The translations under genes were made by a program, and so were the position numbers. Shown in pieces: positions 9,192-18,671 of a stretch of 64,000 nt of DNA. The notes beneath the pieces are model-generated. The model worked only from the letters and a program-made list of their open reading frames with translations, was not told where the DNA came from and made no database searches. Position 1 is the first letter of the stretch. Each line of letters starts with the position of its first letter. The DNA comes from Runella zeae DSM 19591 (GTDB lineage Bacteria; Bacteroidota; Bacteroidia; Cytophagales; Spirosomataceae), in NCBI RefSeq assembly GCF_000423565.1, contig NZ_AUIF01000046.1:33251-97250 (forward strand), in the 5' to 3' direction.

Positions 9192-9383
9192 ATGAACACA
9201 GGAACAGTAAAGTTCTTCAATGAAACAAAAGGATTTGGTTTCATCGTAGACAGTAACACAGGCGAAGACATTTTTGTACACGTATCAGGTCTAGTTGATA
9301 ATGTTCGCGAAGGTGACGTAGTTACATTCGAAACAGCTCAAGGCAAAAAAGGCTTGAATGCAACCAAAGTGAAACGCGCGTAA
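9192..9383 (+). CDS. Cold-shock domain protein (CspA family)
   Basis: The 63-aa product is a single cold-shock domain, a five-stranded OB fold that binds single-stranded RNA and DNA and melts RNA structure in the cytoplasm. Both RNA-binding motifs are present: RNP1 'KGFGFI' (13-18) and RNP2 'DIFVHVS' (26-32). Length and sequence are typical for the family. The gene stands alone, with its own leader and a clear terminator, so it is probably monocistronic. Whether it is cold-induced or constitutive cannot be told from sequence. Confidence 0.93.
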   Translation: MNTGTVKFFNETKGFGFIVDSNTGEDIFVHVSGLVDNVREGDVVTFETAQGKKGLNATKVKRA

Positions 9384-9459
9384 CGAGCAAACAACTCGAA
9401 AGACATTTCACGTCGACGTAAGGCATATATTTTGTGTCAAAAGTGACGGTGTAAAACAA

Positions 9460-9494
9460 GGGCAAACGATTCAAATCGTTTGCCCTTTGCTTTG
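9460..9494 (+). terminator. Intrinsic terminator after the cold-shock gene
   Basis: An 11-bp perfect stem, GGGCAAACGAT (9460-9470) with ATCGTTTGCCC (9475-9485), has the loop TCAA and is followed by TTTGCTTTGTTT. It lies 76 bp after the stop and just before the convergent apbE gene. Confidence 0.8.
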
Positions 9495-9539
9495 TTTGAC
9501 ATTCTGTAAATACCTTGAAGGCATTATTGGTGTTCAAAA

Positions 9540-10535
9540 CTACTGCTCAAAAGCTGAAGTTTTCCATGAGGTGCCATTCTGTTCTAAAAGCCATACTTGA
9601 ACATCTTTTAGTTTTTTTACCACTTTAGCGCCTTCTATTACACCAAGTACACTGAAAGCAGTCGCTAAGGCGTCGGCATCAGTACCATTGGGAGCAATCA
9701 CGGTGGTGCGGGTATGATTGACCAAACCTATGCCAGTTTTAGGGTCTACGATGTGTGAATATCTAATGCCATTATGCTCAAGATAACGATAAGTTTGGCC
9801 CGAAGTGGCAATGCCGCAGTTGTGTAAAAACATGACTTTTCGATAGGTTGTATCAGTACCACCAGTATTTATTTCGATACTCCATCCTTCTTTATGGGGC
9901 GGGGCATCGCCGATGGTTAGGTCTCCTCCTGCATCTAAGAAGGCTTGGGTGATGCCATAGTGGCGCAATATCAAAAGAGCCCGATCGGCAGCGTAGCCTT
10001 TTCCAATACCCCCAAAATCAAGCCTCATCCCTTTTTGTTTCAATAATATCTCTTTAGAATGTGGCCTTAATTTTACCTTTTGATAACCTACGAGTTTTTG
10101 GGTGGTCTTTATTTCGGCTGAATCAGGAAATAAACTCCGTCTTATCGCTCTTCTCCAAAGCTGAATCACCGGGCCTATGGTGGCATCAAAGGCACCGTTG
10201 GTTTGTTTACTCACTCGAAGGGATTGTTGGACTACTTCAAAAAGGATAGTACTTGCTTTAAACCATTGGTTAGTGCCAGCAGTTGCCGACAATCGATTGG
10301 CCTCACTACCATCTAGGTAATCGCTTAAAATAGTATTGAGATAGTCTATTTGTTTAAAAACACTATCGGCTGCGATTTGGGCAATTGAATCGCTAGGAGC
10401 ATAAAAGATGAGATTAAACTTAGAGCCCATCGCTGTTTTACTGTAGGTATAGCGCGATTGGGCATGTAGCAAAAAAGGAAATAATACTAAACAAAAAAAA
10501 AGACTTCTGCTCTTTGTACCATTAATTAAATACAT
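9540..10535 (-). CDS. apbE: FAD:protein FMN transferase
   Basis: ApbE enzymes attach FMN covalently to threonine in flavoproteins such as the NQR and RNF subunits, outside the cytoplasmic membrane. The 331-aa product starts with an export signal ('SLFFCLVLFPFLLHAQ', cleavage near residue 26). It contains family motifs 'DYLDGSEANRL', 'GGIGKGYAADRA', 'FLDAGGDLTIGD' and the metal/FAD region 'GTDADALATAFSVLG'. Length is normal. It is flanked by the cold-shock terminator and the divergent cysE leader, so it is likely its own unit. No flavoprotein target is encoded nearby. Confidence 0.92.
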   Translation of the reverse strand: MYLINGTKSRSLFFCLVLFPFLLHAQSRYTYSKTAMGSKFNLIFYAPSDSIAQIAADSVFKQIDYLNTILSDYLDGSEANRLSATAGTNQWFKASTILFEVVQQSLRVSKQTNGAFDATIGPVIQLWRRAIRRSLFPDSAEIKTTQKLVGYQKVKLRPHSKEILLKQKGMRLDFGGIGKGYAADRALLILRHYGITQAFLDAGGDLTIGDAPPHKEGWSIEINTGGTDTTYRKVMFLHNCGIATSGQTYRYLEHNGIRYSHIVDPKTGIGLVNHTRTTVIAPNGTDADALATAFSVLGVIEGAKVVKKLKDVQVWLLEQNGTSWKTSAFEQ

Positions 10536-10795
10536 AGTTGTTTGAAATGAAATTAATATTTATTCTTTGAAGGCGCAATTTGAAGGAATTTTAGGTGTCT
10601 TTCTGCGTTTTTTTGCAAATTAACAATAACTTTTATTTGTAAAATGAACCTTTTTGCACGGTTTTTGGTAGAAAAGGTATAAAACCCGTCCCATGATTTC
10701 CTTGTATTCTGTTTCTGCGGTAGGTTGTTGTTGCTGTTGCCTTGTTGTGTAAGGGTGATAGGTATTTTTATGTATTTCTAATTGAAAATCCAGCT

Positions 10796-10825
10796 GCCCT
10801 TTCCTGTCGGAAGGGCTTATTTTTT
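10796..10825 (+). terminator. Terminator-like hairpin in the cysE leader
   Basis: GCCCTTTC (10796-10803) pairs with GGAAGGGC (10809-10816) through one G-U pair, and TTATTTTTTAT follows. This has the shape of an intrinsic terminator but lies 19-28 bp before the cysE start, in the sense direction. It could be an attenuator or the end of a short upstream transcript. The remaining 10536-10843 gap shows no gene and no riboswitch I can name. Confidence 0.45.
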
Positions 10826-10843
10826 ATCAATCCATTGAGTGCC

Positions 10844-11671
10844 ATGACATTGACCAAACAAGACAAAACAGCTGCTTTTTTTGAGCGACTTTCTAGCCAA
10901 AATGCTCAATATCAGTATTTTTTGCCTTCGCGTGCAAACGTAGGCAAGTTTGTAGAAGAAATGATGGGATTTTTGTTCCCAATCTCGCAAGATTGTGGAC
11001 ATTTGTCTCGCAATGTAGCAGATGCTTACCTGCATCTTCAAAATCGTTTGGTTTGTTTGTTGGAGCCATTAGAAAAAAAACTACCACATGACAAGAACGA
11101 AACGGCGGCTCAATTTTTAGCGCAAATACCCTCTATCTACGAAAACTTGCTTCTTGATGCACAGGCTATTACGGACAATGACCCTGCTTCGGTAGGAATA
11201 GAAGAAGTGATTGCGGTATATCCAGGTTTCTACGCAATTGCCGTTTATCGGATGGCGCATGCACTTGTAGATTTGGAGATACCTTTGCTACCACGCATGC
11301 TTACCGAGTATGCTCATGGTTTAACAGGTATTGATATTCACCCTAAAGCCAATATAGGTAAGTCATTTTTTATTGATCATGGCACAGGGGTGGTGATTGG
11401 GGAAACCACCGATATCGGCTGTAATGTCAAAATCTACCAAGGAGTGACTTTGGGAGCTTTGAGTGTCTCTAAGTCGCTGGCCGAAACCAAACGCCACCCT
11501 ACCATCGAAGACAATGTGGTGATTTATGCCAATGCGACGATTTTAGGCGGAAAGACGGTGATAGGTAGCAATTCCATTATTGGAGGTAATGCTTGGCTAA
11601 CTGCGAGTGTACCGCCTTTTTCGCAGGTGTATCATAAAAGTGATGTTAAGATAAGACATACCTCCAATTAG
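10844..11671 (+). CDS. cysE: Serine O-acetyltransferase
   Basis: The enzyme makes O-acetylserine from serine and acetyl-CoA, the first step of cysteine synthesis. ATG 10844 is chosen (275 aa, '[16 protein letters not shown]'); the frame extends upstream to 10742 but crosses the leader hairpin and lacks family similarity. The N-terminal half is helical, as in EpsC/CysE types. The C-terminal half is a left-handed beta-helix of hexapeptide repeats with the active-site stretch '[16 protein letters not shown]' followed by '[13 protein letters not shown]'. No cysK lies beside it. It may be regulated by the hairpin just upstream. Confidence 0.9.
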   Translation: MTLTKQDKTAAFFERLSSQNAQYQYFLPSRANVGKFVEEMMGFLFPISQDCGHLSRNVADAYLHLQNRLVCLLEPLEKKLPHDKNETAAQFLAQIPSIYENLLLDAQAITDNDPASVGIEEVIAVYPGFYAIAVYRMAHALVDLEIPLLPRMLTEYAHGLTGIDIHPKANIGKSFFIDHGTGVVIGETTDIGCNVKIYQGVTLGALSVSKSLAETKRHPTIEDNVVIYANATILGGKTVIGSNSIIGGNAWLTASVPPFSQVYHKSDVKIRHTSN

Positions 11672-11675
11672 CGGC

Positions 11676-11705
11676 AAGCCATGCAATGTGTAGTAGGCAT
11701 GGCTT
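11676..11705 (+). terminator. Hairpin between convergent cysE and antiporter genes
   Basis: AAGCCATGC (11676-11684) pairs perfectly with GCATGGCTT (11697-11705). It lies 5 bp after the cysE stop. The T-tract is poor, so termination is likely but not certain. Confidence 0.5.
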
Positions 11706-11746
11706 ATTAGCGATAAAGACTAAGGTTTATTAAACATCAGTAAACC

Positions 11747-13321
11747 TCAAAATTTTAGCTTTTCTTCCATGATGTCGAGCTGATGAAGGTGCTTTTTGAT
11801 GATTTCTTCGTCAAATCGGTCGTCCATTTTGTTGGTTTTGAGGAGCCATTCTCTTTGGAGATTCAAAATTTCTAGGTGCAATACTTTGGTTTTAGAAGTA
11901 AGCTCTTGAATATCTTCTGATTGATTTTTTGCTTCCCATTGCTGAAATACACTCTTCCATATTGACGGCTGACTACCTGAGTCTCGGTATTTGGTTTTGA
12001 TGTGATTGAGTGCATTTCCTGCTAATTCTCTTTGAATGATTCCATGAGCTTCTTCTTCCTCTATATAATCGTTGAAGTTGGGAAGTCCTATTTTTTTGAT
12101 GAGGGTAGGTAGGGTTAGACCTTGTAAAAGCAAAGTAGTAAGAATAACCACAAAAGTGATAAACAAAATAAGGTTACGTTGGGGAAAAGGACTGCCATTG
12201 TCTAGCTGTACAGGGATAGACAAGGCCGCCGCGAGCGATACTACCCCACGCATCCCTGTCCAGCTCATAAGTATGGGAGCTTTGAAGCCAGGATTACGGT
12301 CGGCCACTTGAATAAATCTTCCCATAAACATACTCGTAAATACCGCCCCAAAAGAGGAAAGAAACCTAACAACAATAAGAACAGCCGTAATGAGCAGGCC
12401 ATATCCTATGGCCGACGAAAACGCGATGCCTTCTTGTTTGAGGCCTTCGGTGATTTCGGGCAAATCTAGCCCAATCATTAAAAATACCAAGCCATTTAAA
12501 AGAAATACGAGGCTTTCCCAGACATTGTAGCCGCGTAGGCGTGCCGAACTACTCAGAAACTCATACCTCCTTACCGACAAAAACAGTCCTCCACTTACGA
12601 CTGAAAGTACCCCCGAACTATGAACATCTTCGGCAGCAATGTACATAATGTAAGGAGTAACAAGGGTAATGATAATATCAATATTGGCATTGGTGGGCAA
12701 GAGTTGGTGCATTTTCATGATTATCCAGCCTAACGCTAGTCCGATACCTACACCGCCCGCCACCATCCACAAAAAACTCAAAGTTGCTTGTTGTAAGTCA
12801 AATTGCCCAGTAGCTACGGCAATCAGTGCAAAACGAAAGATAATCAGCGACGAAGCATCATTGAGTAAGCTTTCTCCCTCTAAAATAGAAGACATACGTC
12901 TTGGCACTTTTACAAATTTCAGAATCGCACTTGCACTTACGGCATCAGGTGGAGAAATTATACCACCCAACAAAAAACCTAAGGCTAGCGTAAATCCTGG
13001 AATGAAAGAATTGGCAACTATCGCCACACAGAGTGCCGTGAAAAACACTACTAAAAAAGCAAAGCTGCAAATGATGCGTCTCCATCGCCAAAGTTCTTTC
13101 CACGAAATAGCCCAGGCCGCTTCGTAGAGTAAAGGCGGTAAAAATATGATAAAAATAAGCTCAGGCTCAATGTGTAAGACAGGAATGCCGGGAATAAAAC
13201 TGATCAATAAACCTGCTACAACCAATAAAACAGGATACGCTACTTTGATTTTTTCGGCCAACATAATGAGCAGTACAATGGCCACAATCATTGTAAGCAA
13301 GTAGGGGAAATTTTCAATCAT
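11747..13321 (-). CDS. Na+/H+ antiporter, CPA1 family
   Basis: The 524-aa product has about 12 hydrophobic helices (residues 1-390) followed by a charged cytoplasmic tail of about 130 residues. The central stretch 'GGIISPPDAVSASAILKFVKVPRR' with its acidic residue, and 'ILEGESLLNDASSLIIFRFAL', are hallmarks of the CPA1 (NhaP/NHE-like) exchangers. These trade cytoplasmic Na+ or K+ for H+ to control pH and salt. The tail is partly heptad-like ('LTSKTKVLHLEILNLQREWLLKTN') and may dimerise or regulate. It stands alone in its strand. Ion specificity cannot be read. Confidence 0.9.
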   Translation of the reverse strand: MIENFPYLLTMIVAIVLLIMLAEKIKVAYPVLLVVAGLLISFIPGIPVLHIEPELIFIIFLPPLLYEAAWAISWKELWRWRRIICSFAFLVVFFTALCVAIVANSFIPGFTLALGFLLGGIISPPDAVSASAILKFVKVPRRMSSILEGESLLNDASSLIIFRFALIAVATGQFDLQQATLSFLWMVAGGVGIGLALGWIIMKMHQLLPTNANIDIIITLVTPYIMYIAAEDVHSSGVLSVVSGGLFLSVRRYEFLSSSARLRGYNVWESLVFLLNGLVFLMIGLDLPEITEGLKQEGIAFSSAIGYGLLITAVLIVVRFLSSFGAVFTSMFMGRFIQVADRNPGFKAPILMSWTGMRGVVSLAAALSIPVQLDNGSPFPQRNLILFITFVVILTTLLLQGLTLPTLIKKIGLPNFNDYIEEEEAHGIIQRELAGNALNHIKTKYRDSGSQPSIWKSVFQQWEAKNQSEDIQELTSKTKVLHLEILNLQREWLLKTNKMDDRFDEEIIKKHLHQLDIMEEKLKF

Positions 13322-13426
13322 GGTTTTTTTGAGGGTTCAATCTAGTTTTAGAAAGAAGAAAGGATTCACGCAATACAAATCACTAAAATCTAAAACAAAG
13401 TATTTTGGATGATAAACAAATATAAA

Positions 13427-13460
13427 TAAAAAGAGCTGACGTACAAATAAGCACATCAGC
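13427..13460 (-). terminator. Intrinsic terminator after the DUF1398 gene
   Basis: Read on the minus strand, GCTGATGTGC pairs with GTACGTCAGC (two G-U type changes) and is followed by TCTTTTTATTT. It lies about 35 bp after the DUF1398 stop and before the antiporter start. Confidence 0.55.
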
Positions 13461-13493
13461 CCGATTTTGGCAAAACATATTTTTGTCTATTTC

Positions 13494-13883
13494 TTATCCC
13501 GGAATTTGCTCTACCAATATCGCATTACCTGTACAGTCAAAGTAAGTGCAGGTCATTTTATCGATACAAACGGCCCATTTTTCGATGCCTGTTTGGGCGC
13601 ACATTTCCACAAATGTCATGTAGTCAGTTTTGCCTTGTTGGTGCTCTTTGAGTTGCATTTGAAACGATTCTTGATGGGTTTGAGAAGCTACCGTAAGCGG
13701 CTCGTATTTTGGATAAGTAGAGGTTTGATAGTCGTTTATGCCCCAATAGGTAGTATGACCATCAGATACATACGTCTCATAAAAAGTGACGCCCAATGCC
13801 TTGATTTCTTGAATATAAGCCGGAAAATCGGCACCTGATTTTACTTTACTGTGGGCTTCTTTGATTTGGTCTATGCTAAACAT
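13494..13883 (-). CDS. DUF1398 family protein (YbcV-like)
   Basis: The 129-aa soluble protein matches the DUF1398 pattern: N-terminal 'SIDQIKEAHSKVKSGADFPAYIQEIKALGVTFYE', a middle 'VSDGHTTYWG', and the C-terminal 'MTCTYFDCTGNAILVEQIP'. The family is small, widespread and of unknown biochemical function. The downstream half resembles a small sensory fold, but I cannot assign a ligand. It is transcribed toward the antiporter and ends at its own terminator. A 74-bp gap separates it from the AraC gene upstream, so the two could share a message. Confidence 0.75.
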   Translation of the reverse strand: MFSIDQIKEAHSKVKSGADFPAYIQEIKALGVTFYETYVSDGHTTYWGINDYQTSTYPKYEPLTVASQTHQESFQMQLKEHQQGKTDYMTFVEMCAQTGIEKWAVCIDKMTCTYFDCTGNAILVEQIPG

Positions 13884-13957
13884 TGTTTGTAGATTTTGTT
13901 TTTACGGTTACAAAGTTCGCAAGAGACGAAGATGCGGAATTGTAAAAAATCGTTTTT

Positions 13958-14722
13958 CTACAAGAAGCGTTTAAAATGCTCGGGCGTATCGCCCGTGTAT
14001 TGTCTAAAATCTTTGATAAAGTGCGCTTGGTCAAAGAAATTGTTTTCATAACAAATCTCAGTCAAAGACTTAACTTGACCAAGCTGGTCTAAAACGGTAT
14101 TGAAGCGCACAATAGACGCAAATTTTTTGGGAGAAGTCCCTACTATCTTTCTAAACCGTTTTTCAAAAGGACTTTGACTAATGGCCAATTTTTCGTTGAG
14201 TTCTTTGATTTTAATGGTGCCTTTGGATTGATAAATCATCCTCACTGCTTCTATTATCAGCTTATCGATTTGTATGTCTTTGAGTTGAGTCAATAAAAAC
14301 TGCTCGATTATCTCAATTCTTTTTTGGTCTGAATGTACATCAGACAGTCTTTCTTCGGTTTCGTTTACTTTGTTTTTGTCGAAGATATAATCAAGCGAAA
14401 CACTCTGGTTAAACAACTCATGCGCTGGATGAGCCGCAAAATGAGTAAATCCAATTTCGGTAAAATACACTAAAATAGTGCCGATATGAGGAGCATTTTT
14501 AAATAATTTATAACTATCGGTGATACCCGTGACGCCCGCCGAGGCCAATGGGTGCTCTACTTCATTATGAATCGTAAATAATTGTCCTCGATACTGAAAT
14601 CCTACCACAAGCCCCGAAGAAGGAAATACTTTGTATTCGGATTCCGTCTGATTTTCCGAAATTATGAAGTACTTCACAAAGGGCTTTAATGTATCGATTG
14701 GAATGATTTTCTCGAATCTCAT
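13958..14722 (-). CDS. AraC-family transcriptional regulator
   Basis: This 254-aa protein has an N-terminal domain of about 140 residues, of the kind found in short AraC proteins ('VEHPLASAGVTGITDSYKLFKNAPHIGTILVYF'). A C-terminal AraC DNA-binding domain with 'AISQSPFEKRFRKIVGTSPKKFASIVRFN' and 'ICYENNFFDQAHFIKDFRQYTGDTPEHFKR' follows. It lies 16 bp after the TraB/GumN gene on the same strand, so the two form a likely operon, and DUF1398 follows. The target is not evident. Confidence 0.87.
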   Translation of the reverse strand: MRFEKIIPIDTLKPFVKYFIISENQTESEYKVFPSSGLVVGFQYRGQLFTIHNEVEHPLASAGVTGITDSYKLFKNAPHIGTILVYFTEIGFTHFAAHPAHELFNQSVSLDYIFDKNKVNETEERLSDVHSDQKRIEIIEQFLLTQLKDIQIDKLIIEAVRMIYQSKGTIKIKELNEKLAISQSPFEKRFRKIVGTSPKKFASIVRFNTVLDQLGQVKSLTEICYENNFFDQAHFIKDFRQYTGDTPEHFKRFL

Positions 14723-14738
14723 GACGATGCTTTTAAAA

Positions 14739-15614
14739 TTACTTGTAAACGGACAGCGGGGTGACGGTATATCCGAGTTTGCGGAGTTGTTGAATCAAGC
14801 CTTGTTGATAACACAAATGTCTGAAACCTACCGCCACAAAGCAATTATTGGCTACCAATGCTTTGCTGAGTATTTGTAGCCATTTGGTATTTCGTTCAAT
14901 TAATAAGGGCGCAGAGATCGTGTTGGTAGAAATATCTTTATCTAATTCGTAATCAATCTCAAGCTTTTTATAGGTATGGATGAAGGTGCAGCCTGAGAGG
15001 TCATTGTGGAGCATATTTTTCATGAAATCAATACAATAAGAAGCGTATACGGAGTCTTGAGAATGACTAAAGTTTTGGGAGGCGTGGTTGAGTAATGCCT
15101 GTTGTGGGCTGTCTAACGAATACGTTTTTTTGTGTAGATTGAGCGCCGATTTTTCGATATAATGATCCATTAATTCCGTAAAAGGAGTTTCGGTCTCACA
15201 AAAGTTGGTCAAGTACAGCCTTGACGTGGTGATGGTAAGAAGCAATGGACTGAGCGTATAATAAGCACTATCATCGGCTTTTTTGATAAAATCCTTGAAT
15301 ATCTTTTCTTGTTTATCATCCAAAATAGCACGCCATTTCTCCGCATTCCACGGATTTTGTGTATGCTGTGAGGCATTGGTAGCTACCGCCGCTTTCTCCT
15401 CTACATATACAATATCCGATTGTTGGAGCTTGCTTACAGCATTGGAGAGGGATTGAAAAAAAGAAGGGCTTACTTCATGAAAAGTACCAAACAAAAAAGA
15501 GGTATGTGGACTTCCTGATTTGGTGACTTGCCAAAGGAGTGTTTTGGGGGTATTTTGGCCGTGAAGAGCGATTGCTGCCCACAGGTAGATACCCATCAAG
15601 ATAACTTTTTTCAT
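14739..15614 (-). CDS. TraB/GumN family exported protein
   Basis: The 291-aa product starts with a signal peptide ('MKKVILMGIYLWAAIALHGQ') and carries the TraB/GumN signature: N-terminal 'SFLFGTFHEV' (a GTxH motif) and the C-terminal 'NCFVAVGFRHLCYQQGLIQQLRKLGYTVTP'. Family members are thought to be metal-dependent hydrolases related to Tiki proteases, but their bacterial role is not established. The length is normal. It precedes an AraC gene by 16 bp in the same direction. Confidence 0.8.
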   Translation of the reverse strand: MKKVILMGIYLWAAIALHGQNTPKTLLWQVTKSGSPHTSFLFGTFHEVSPSFFQSLSNAVSKLQQSDIVYVEEKAAVATNASQHTQNPWNAEKWRAILDDKQEKIFKDFIKKADDSAYYTLSPLLLTITTSRLYLTNFCETETPFTELMDHYIEKSALNLHKKTYSLDSPQQALLNHASQNFSHSQDSVYASYCIDFMKNMLHNDLSGCTFIHTYKKLEIDYELDKDISTNTISAPLLIERNTKWLQILSKALVANNCFVAVGFRHLCYQQGLIQQLRKLGYTVTPLSVYK

Positions 15615-15751
15615 GTGTGGAATAAATACTAAAAGTATTGTCTGTATTTTCTAACTGTCAAAATGTAAGCTGATTATTAGTTGCTTATGGCATTTTCAAA
15701 TTCTTTAATTCATACCTTCTAGTTAGACTCAAACGGAAATTTACAAACGCT

Positions 15752-17065
15752 TTAAAAAACAATTTTCTCCTCTTTGCCCTCCAACCACGTATTGCGTACC
15801 GCGCCCGTTCCGTTGAAGCGGTATTGAACGCCGATGATGTCTGTAGGCGCATTCTCAATTTTGGCGGTATAGGCCACTTTATTATTGACAAACAGTTTCA
15901 TTAGCCCTTGTTTACATTCAATTCTGAGCTTGGTCCAGTCGCTGGGCGTACAGCCAAAACCGCTCAAATCAGCCTTTTTGCTTTCTACATAGTACCCAAA
16001 AGCAGCCAATGAAATATCACCAACGCAACCAACGCTCGTAAGGGGTATGATCATAATGTCGTTTTTTGCTTGCAGCAACACCGTTATCTTTTGACAAGCA
16101 TTACTTCCTTCAGGAGGGCCGCTTTTGAGTTCGGTTTCAAAGGTAAAATTATCCGTCATTATACCCTTAATGTCTTTTTGATTGAATATCCGAACCTTGG
16201 GAGGTGTTGGGTGAAGCGGGACATTATACTTTCCCAGCAGTTCTTTGTTGACCTCAACGACGGGCGTTTTTACGATGTCAGATTGTTTAAAATACAAAGG
16301 TTCTACGCCCCAATCGGCCTCAACGACGCCAAGCCAGCCGTCGGTTTTGATTTGAATGTCGTGTTCTTTGATGATTTCTTTTCCGATCATCAATTTTGCT
16401 CTAAAATAGCCTGGATAATAGTAAATAGACGAATGATGTTTGTGGTTTTTGTTGACCCATACTTTGCGCCGCACGTCCCACGATTGAGAAATAAAAATAG
16501 AATCTTGAGGGTTAGCATTGGAAGCATCAAAATCAAAAATCACCGAATTGGGCAATCCTTCCGTAAGTATGGTTTTAGACGAAAAGCTAAAATCGTCAGG
16601 GTTGTATTTAGGTTTGCTCGAAAGAAAATAGAAACCAAAAATGCTTAACGAAACAACGACCAATGCCACTAACGCCCACCGTTGACGATTCCAAAAACTT
16701 GGTTTTTGAGAAGGCAAAGTCGGTGTCGAAACGGGTGGTATTGCTATAACTTTTGAGGGCGAAGCCTCGTCGGTATTTTCGGTGTTTTTGACCAAAAAAT
16801 CGCGCCAATCTTCGTAGTCCAGAAACTGTGCAAGGGCGTTGAGGGTAGTCATGGAAGGCTCGCTTTTGTAGCTTACTTTTCCAAAAATTCGTTTCAAGGT
16901 CGATACGCTCAACGATACGCCTGTTTTTTCAACAATCTGCTCACTGAGTTTTTCAAAATCATAGTTGTTCCAAATACTGCTTTCGCCCCATTGAAGGCAT
17001 GCTTCGATTTGGGATTTGAGCTTAAGCATCGGGGGGTGAATGGCTGTTGCGTTCATAAGTAGCAA
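15752..17065 (-). CDS. Membrane-tethered HTH regulator with laminin-G-like outer domain
   Basis: I recognise no named family for the whole 437-aa protein. Residues about 14-95 form a small helical DNA-binding-like domain ('FEKLSEQIVEKTGVSLSVSTLKRIFGKV'). A proline-rich linker (105-125) leads to one transmembrane helix (130-149, 'WALVALVVVSLSIFGFYFLS'). The outer part ends in a beta-sandwich of laminin-G/ConA type (about 300-437) with 'DWTKLRIECKQGLMKLFVNNKVAYT'. Such a layout would let an external ligand control transcription directly. The next gene to the right is divergent and encodes an exported protein with a like fold. The start could also be the ATG at 17056. There is no enzymatic output domain. 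Confidence 0.65.
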   Translation of the reverse strand: MLLMNATAIHPPMLKLKSQIEACLQWGESSIWNNYDFEKLSEQIVEKTGVSLSVSTLKRIFGKVSYKSEPSMTTLNALAQFLDYEDWRDFLVKNTENTDEASPSKVIAIPPVSTPTLPSQKPSFWNRQRWALVALVVVSLSIFGFYFLSSKPKYNPDDFSFSSKTILTEGLPNSVIFDFDASNANPQDSIFISQSWDVRRKVWVNKNHKHHSSIYYYPGYFRAKLMIGKEIIKEHDIQIKTDGWLGVVEADWGVEPLYFKQSDIVKTPVVEVNKELLGKYNVPLHPTPPKVRIFNQKDIKGIMTDNFTFETELKSGPPEGSNACQKITVLLQAKNDIMIIPLTSVGCVGDISLAAFGYYVESKKADLSGFGCTPSDWTKLRIECKQGLMKLFVNNKVAYTAKIENAPTDIIGVQYRFNGTGAVRNTWLEGKEEKIVF

Positions 17066-17228
17066 AAATAAGTCAAAACGGCAATGAAATGAACTTGAAC
17101 CTAACTTGACACAAGTTTGAACCTTCTTTTATGGCCTCAATCGCAGACTTTTGGAAGTCTTTTTGGCTATCGTGCCCACATCAGAAACTCTGCTTAAAAT
17201 TTATTCAAAACTAAACAGCTATAGTTAC

Positions 17229-18659
17229 ATGAAAAAATTACTTTCATTTATGTTAATGATTGTGTCACTTCAAGGAGTTACACAAAAAAACAAGAATGTT
17301 TCTTCTTTAAAAATAACGGATAATTCGAATCTACTGATACCCGAACGCTGGGATTTTCAGGAAGGGAAAGTCACATTTATGGATTATAAGGGTAAAAAGT
17401 CCATGAAAATAGGCTCTAGGTCAGGGCAGGTGGTGTTGAAAGACGTGGTTTTCAAGGATGGCACGATTGAATTTGACGTAGAACCGCACCCTGCCGAGTT
17501 TGCATCGTCGGTTTATTTTCACCGAAAAGATGCCAAAGAACAAGAAATTGTTTATCTACGTGTACCCCGAATCGGGAGTAAACTAGCCAATCAAGGCATT
17601 CAATACGCGCCCTATTTTGATGGAGTCAACATGTGGGATATTTACCCACAATACCAAGCTCCTGCCATGGCAAAGGCGAGTGAATGGAATCACATGAAGT
17701 TGGTGATTTCGGGTAAACAAATGAAGGTGTATGTGAACGATATGGTCAATACGGTATTAGAAATTCCGAAATTAGAAGGGACAATCGCTGAAGGTAGCGT
17801 CGCTTTTGAGGGAGAAGGTTACATTACAAACTTACAAATTAAGCCCAATGAAACGGAAGGGTTGGCGAGTTATGAAGGCACCGATATGACCAAGCATGAT
17901 GGGCAATACCTCCGTAAATGGGCCATTACTTCCCCCATTTTATTTCCAAAAGGTACCGAGACGTTTGCCGAAAACTTGCCTGACGCGGAGGCATTTTCTG
18001 AAAGTATCGACGCCGAAACAGCGGGTCTGGTCAACCTAACTCGTCGTTTCGGAGCCACGCCTCAGCGAAAACTCGTTTGGCTCAAAACGACGCTCACTGC
18101 TTCTGAACCCACTTTTACCAACTTGCAGATAGGCTTCAACGACGAAATTTGGGTGTATCTCAACAATGAAATGGTTTTGGTAGATAAAAACTTGTTCCAA
18201 CAAGTAGGAATGCGGAAAAAACCAGGGGGAAGGCTTTCTATTGATAATACGGTCGCTAAACTCCATTTGAAAAAAGGTGAAAACGAGCTGCTTATTGCAG
18301 TAGCTAACGATTTTTATGGCTGGGGACTGATGGCTCGAATTGAAAATGCCGAAAAAATTGAACGCACCGATGAGGTTTCAAGCATCCTTAATTTAGCGGA
18401 AGAGATTAAAAATACACCCCTTGAACCCTACGTAGGGGTATATGCCCAGCCCGCAAGCGATTATAAGTTGACGATTGTACAGAAAGAGGGAAAACTTGTG
18501 GCAAAGATGGTAAATTCAGATACAGAATTTAAGATGAAATACATTGGTAATCATACTTTTTCTATTCCTCAGGTTTTTGCCACGATACAGTTTAGACCAA
18601 CCGAAAATAAATTAAACCTGAAACAAGGCGTGGATGTGAAGGAGTTTGTGAAGCAGTAA
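17229..18659 (+). CDS. Exported multi-domain protein with LamG/ConA-like fold
   Basis: The ATG at 17229 starts a signal peptide ('MKKLLSFMLMIVSLQGVTQ'), giving 477 aa; the frame is open to 17151. Three modules can be made out: a DUF1080/laminin-G-like beta-sandwich (about 40-205, 'EWNHMKLVISGKQMKVYVNDM'), a galactose-binding-like sandwich (about 215-350, 'NDEIWVYLNNEMVLVD' and 'LHLKKGENELLIAVANDFYGWG'), and a C-terminal lipocalin-like module of the kind attached to serine hydrolases (about 365-445, 'LEPYVGVYAQPASDYKLTIVQKEG'). No catalytic motif is seen. It is divergent from the HTH-TM-LamG regulator (163-bp gap), suggesting control by it. Confidence 0.65.
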   Translation: MKKLLSFMLMIVSLQGVTQKNKNVSSLKITDNSNLLIPERWDFQEGKVTFMDYKGKKSMKIGSRSGQVVLKDVVFKDGTIEFDVEPHPAEFASSVYFHRKDAKEQEIVYLRVPRIGSKLANQGIQYAPYFDGVNMWDIYPQYQAPAMAKASEWNHMKLVISGKQMKVYVNDMVNTVLEIPKLEGTIAEGSVAFEGEGYITNLQIKPNETEGLASYEGTDMTKHDGQYLRKWAITSPILFPKGTETFAENLPDAEAFSESIDAETAGLVNLTRRFGATPQRKLVWLKTTLTASEPTFTNLQIGFNDEIWVYLNNEMVLVDKNLFQQVGMRKKPGGRLSIDNTVAKLHLKKGENELLIAVANDFYGWGLMARIENAEKIERTDEVSSILNLAEEIKNTPLEPYVGVYAQPASDYKLTIVQKEGKLVAKMVNSDTEFKMKYIGNHTFSIPQVFATIQFRPTENKLNLKQGVDVKEFVKQ

Positions 18660-18671
18660 CGAGAGTTGTAG

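Noticed and set aside
12669..13127. 152-codon plus-strand frame inside the antiporter gene
   Set aside because: Antisense shadow of strongly supported membrane-protein sequence.
16070..16648. 192-codon plus-strand frame inside the HTH-TM-LamG gene
   Set aside because: No family pattern; the minus-strand product has clear domains.
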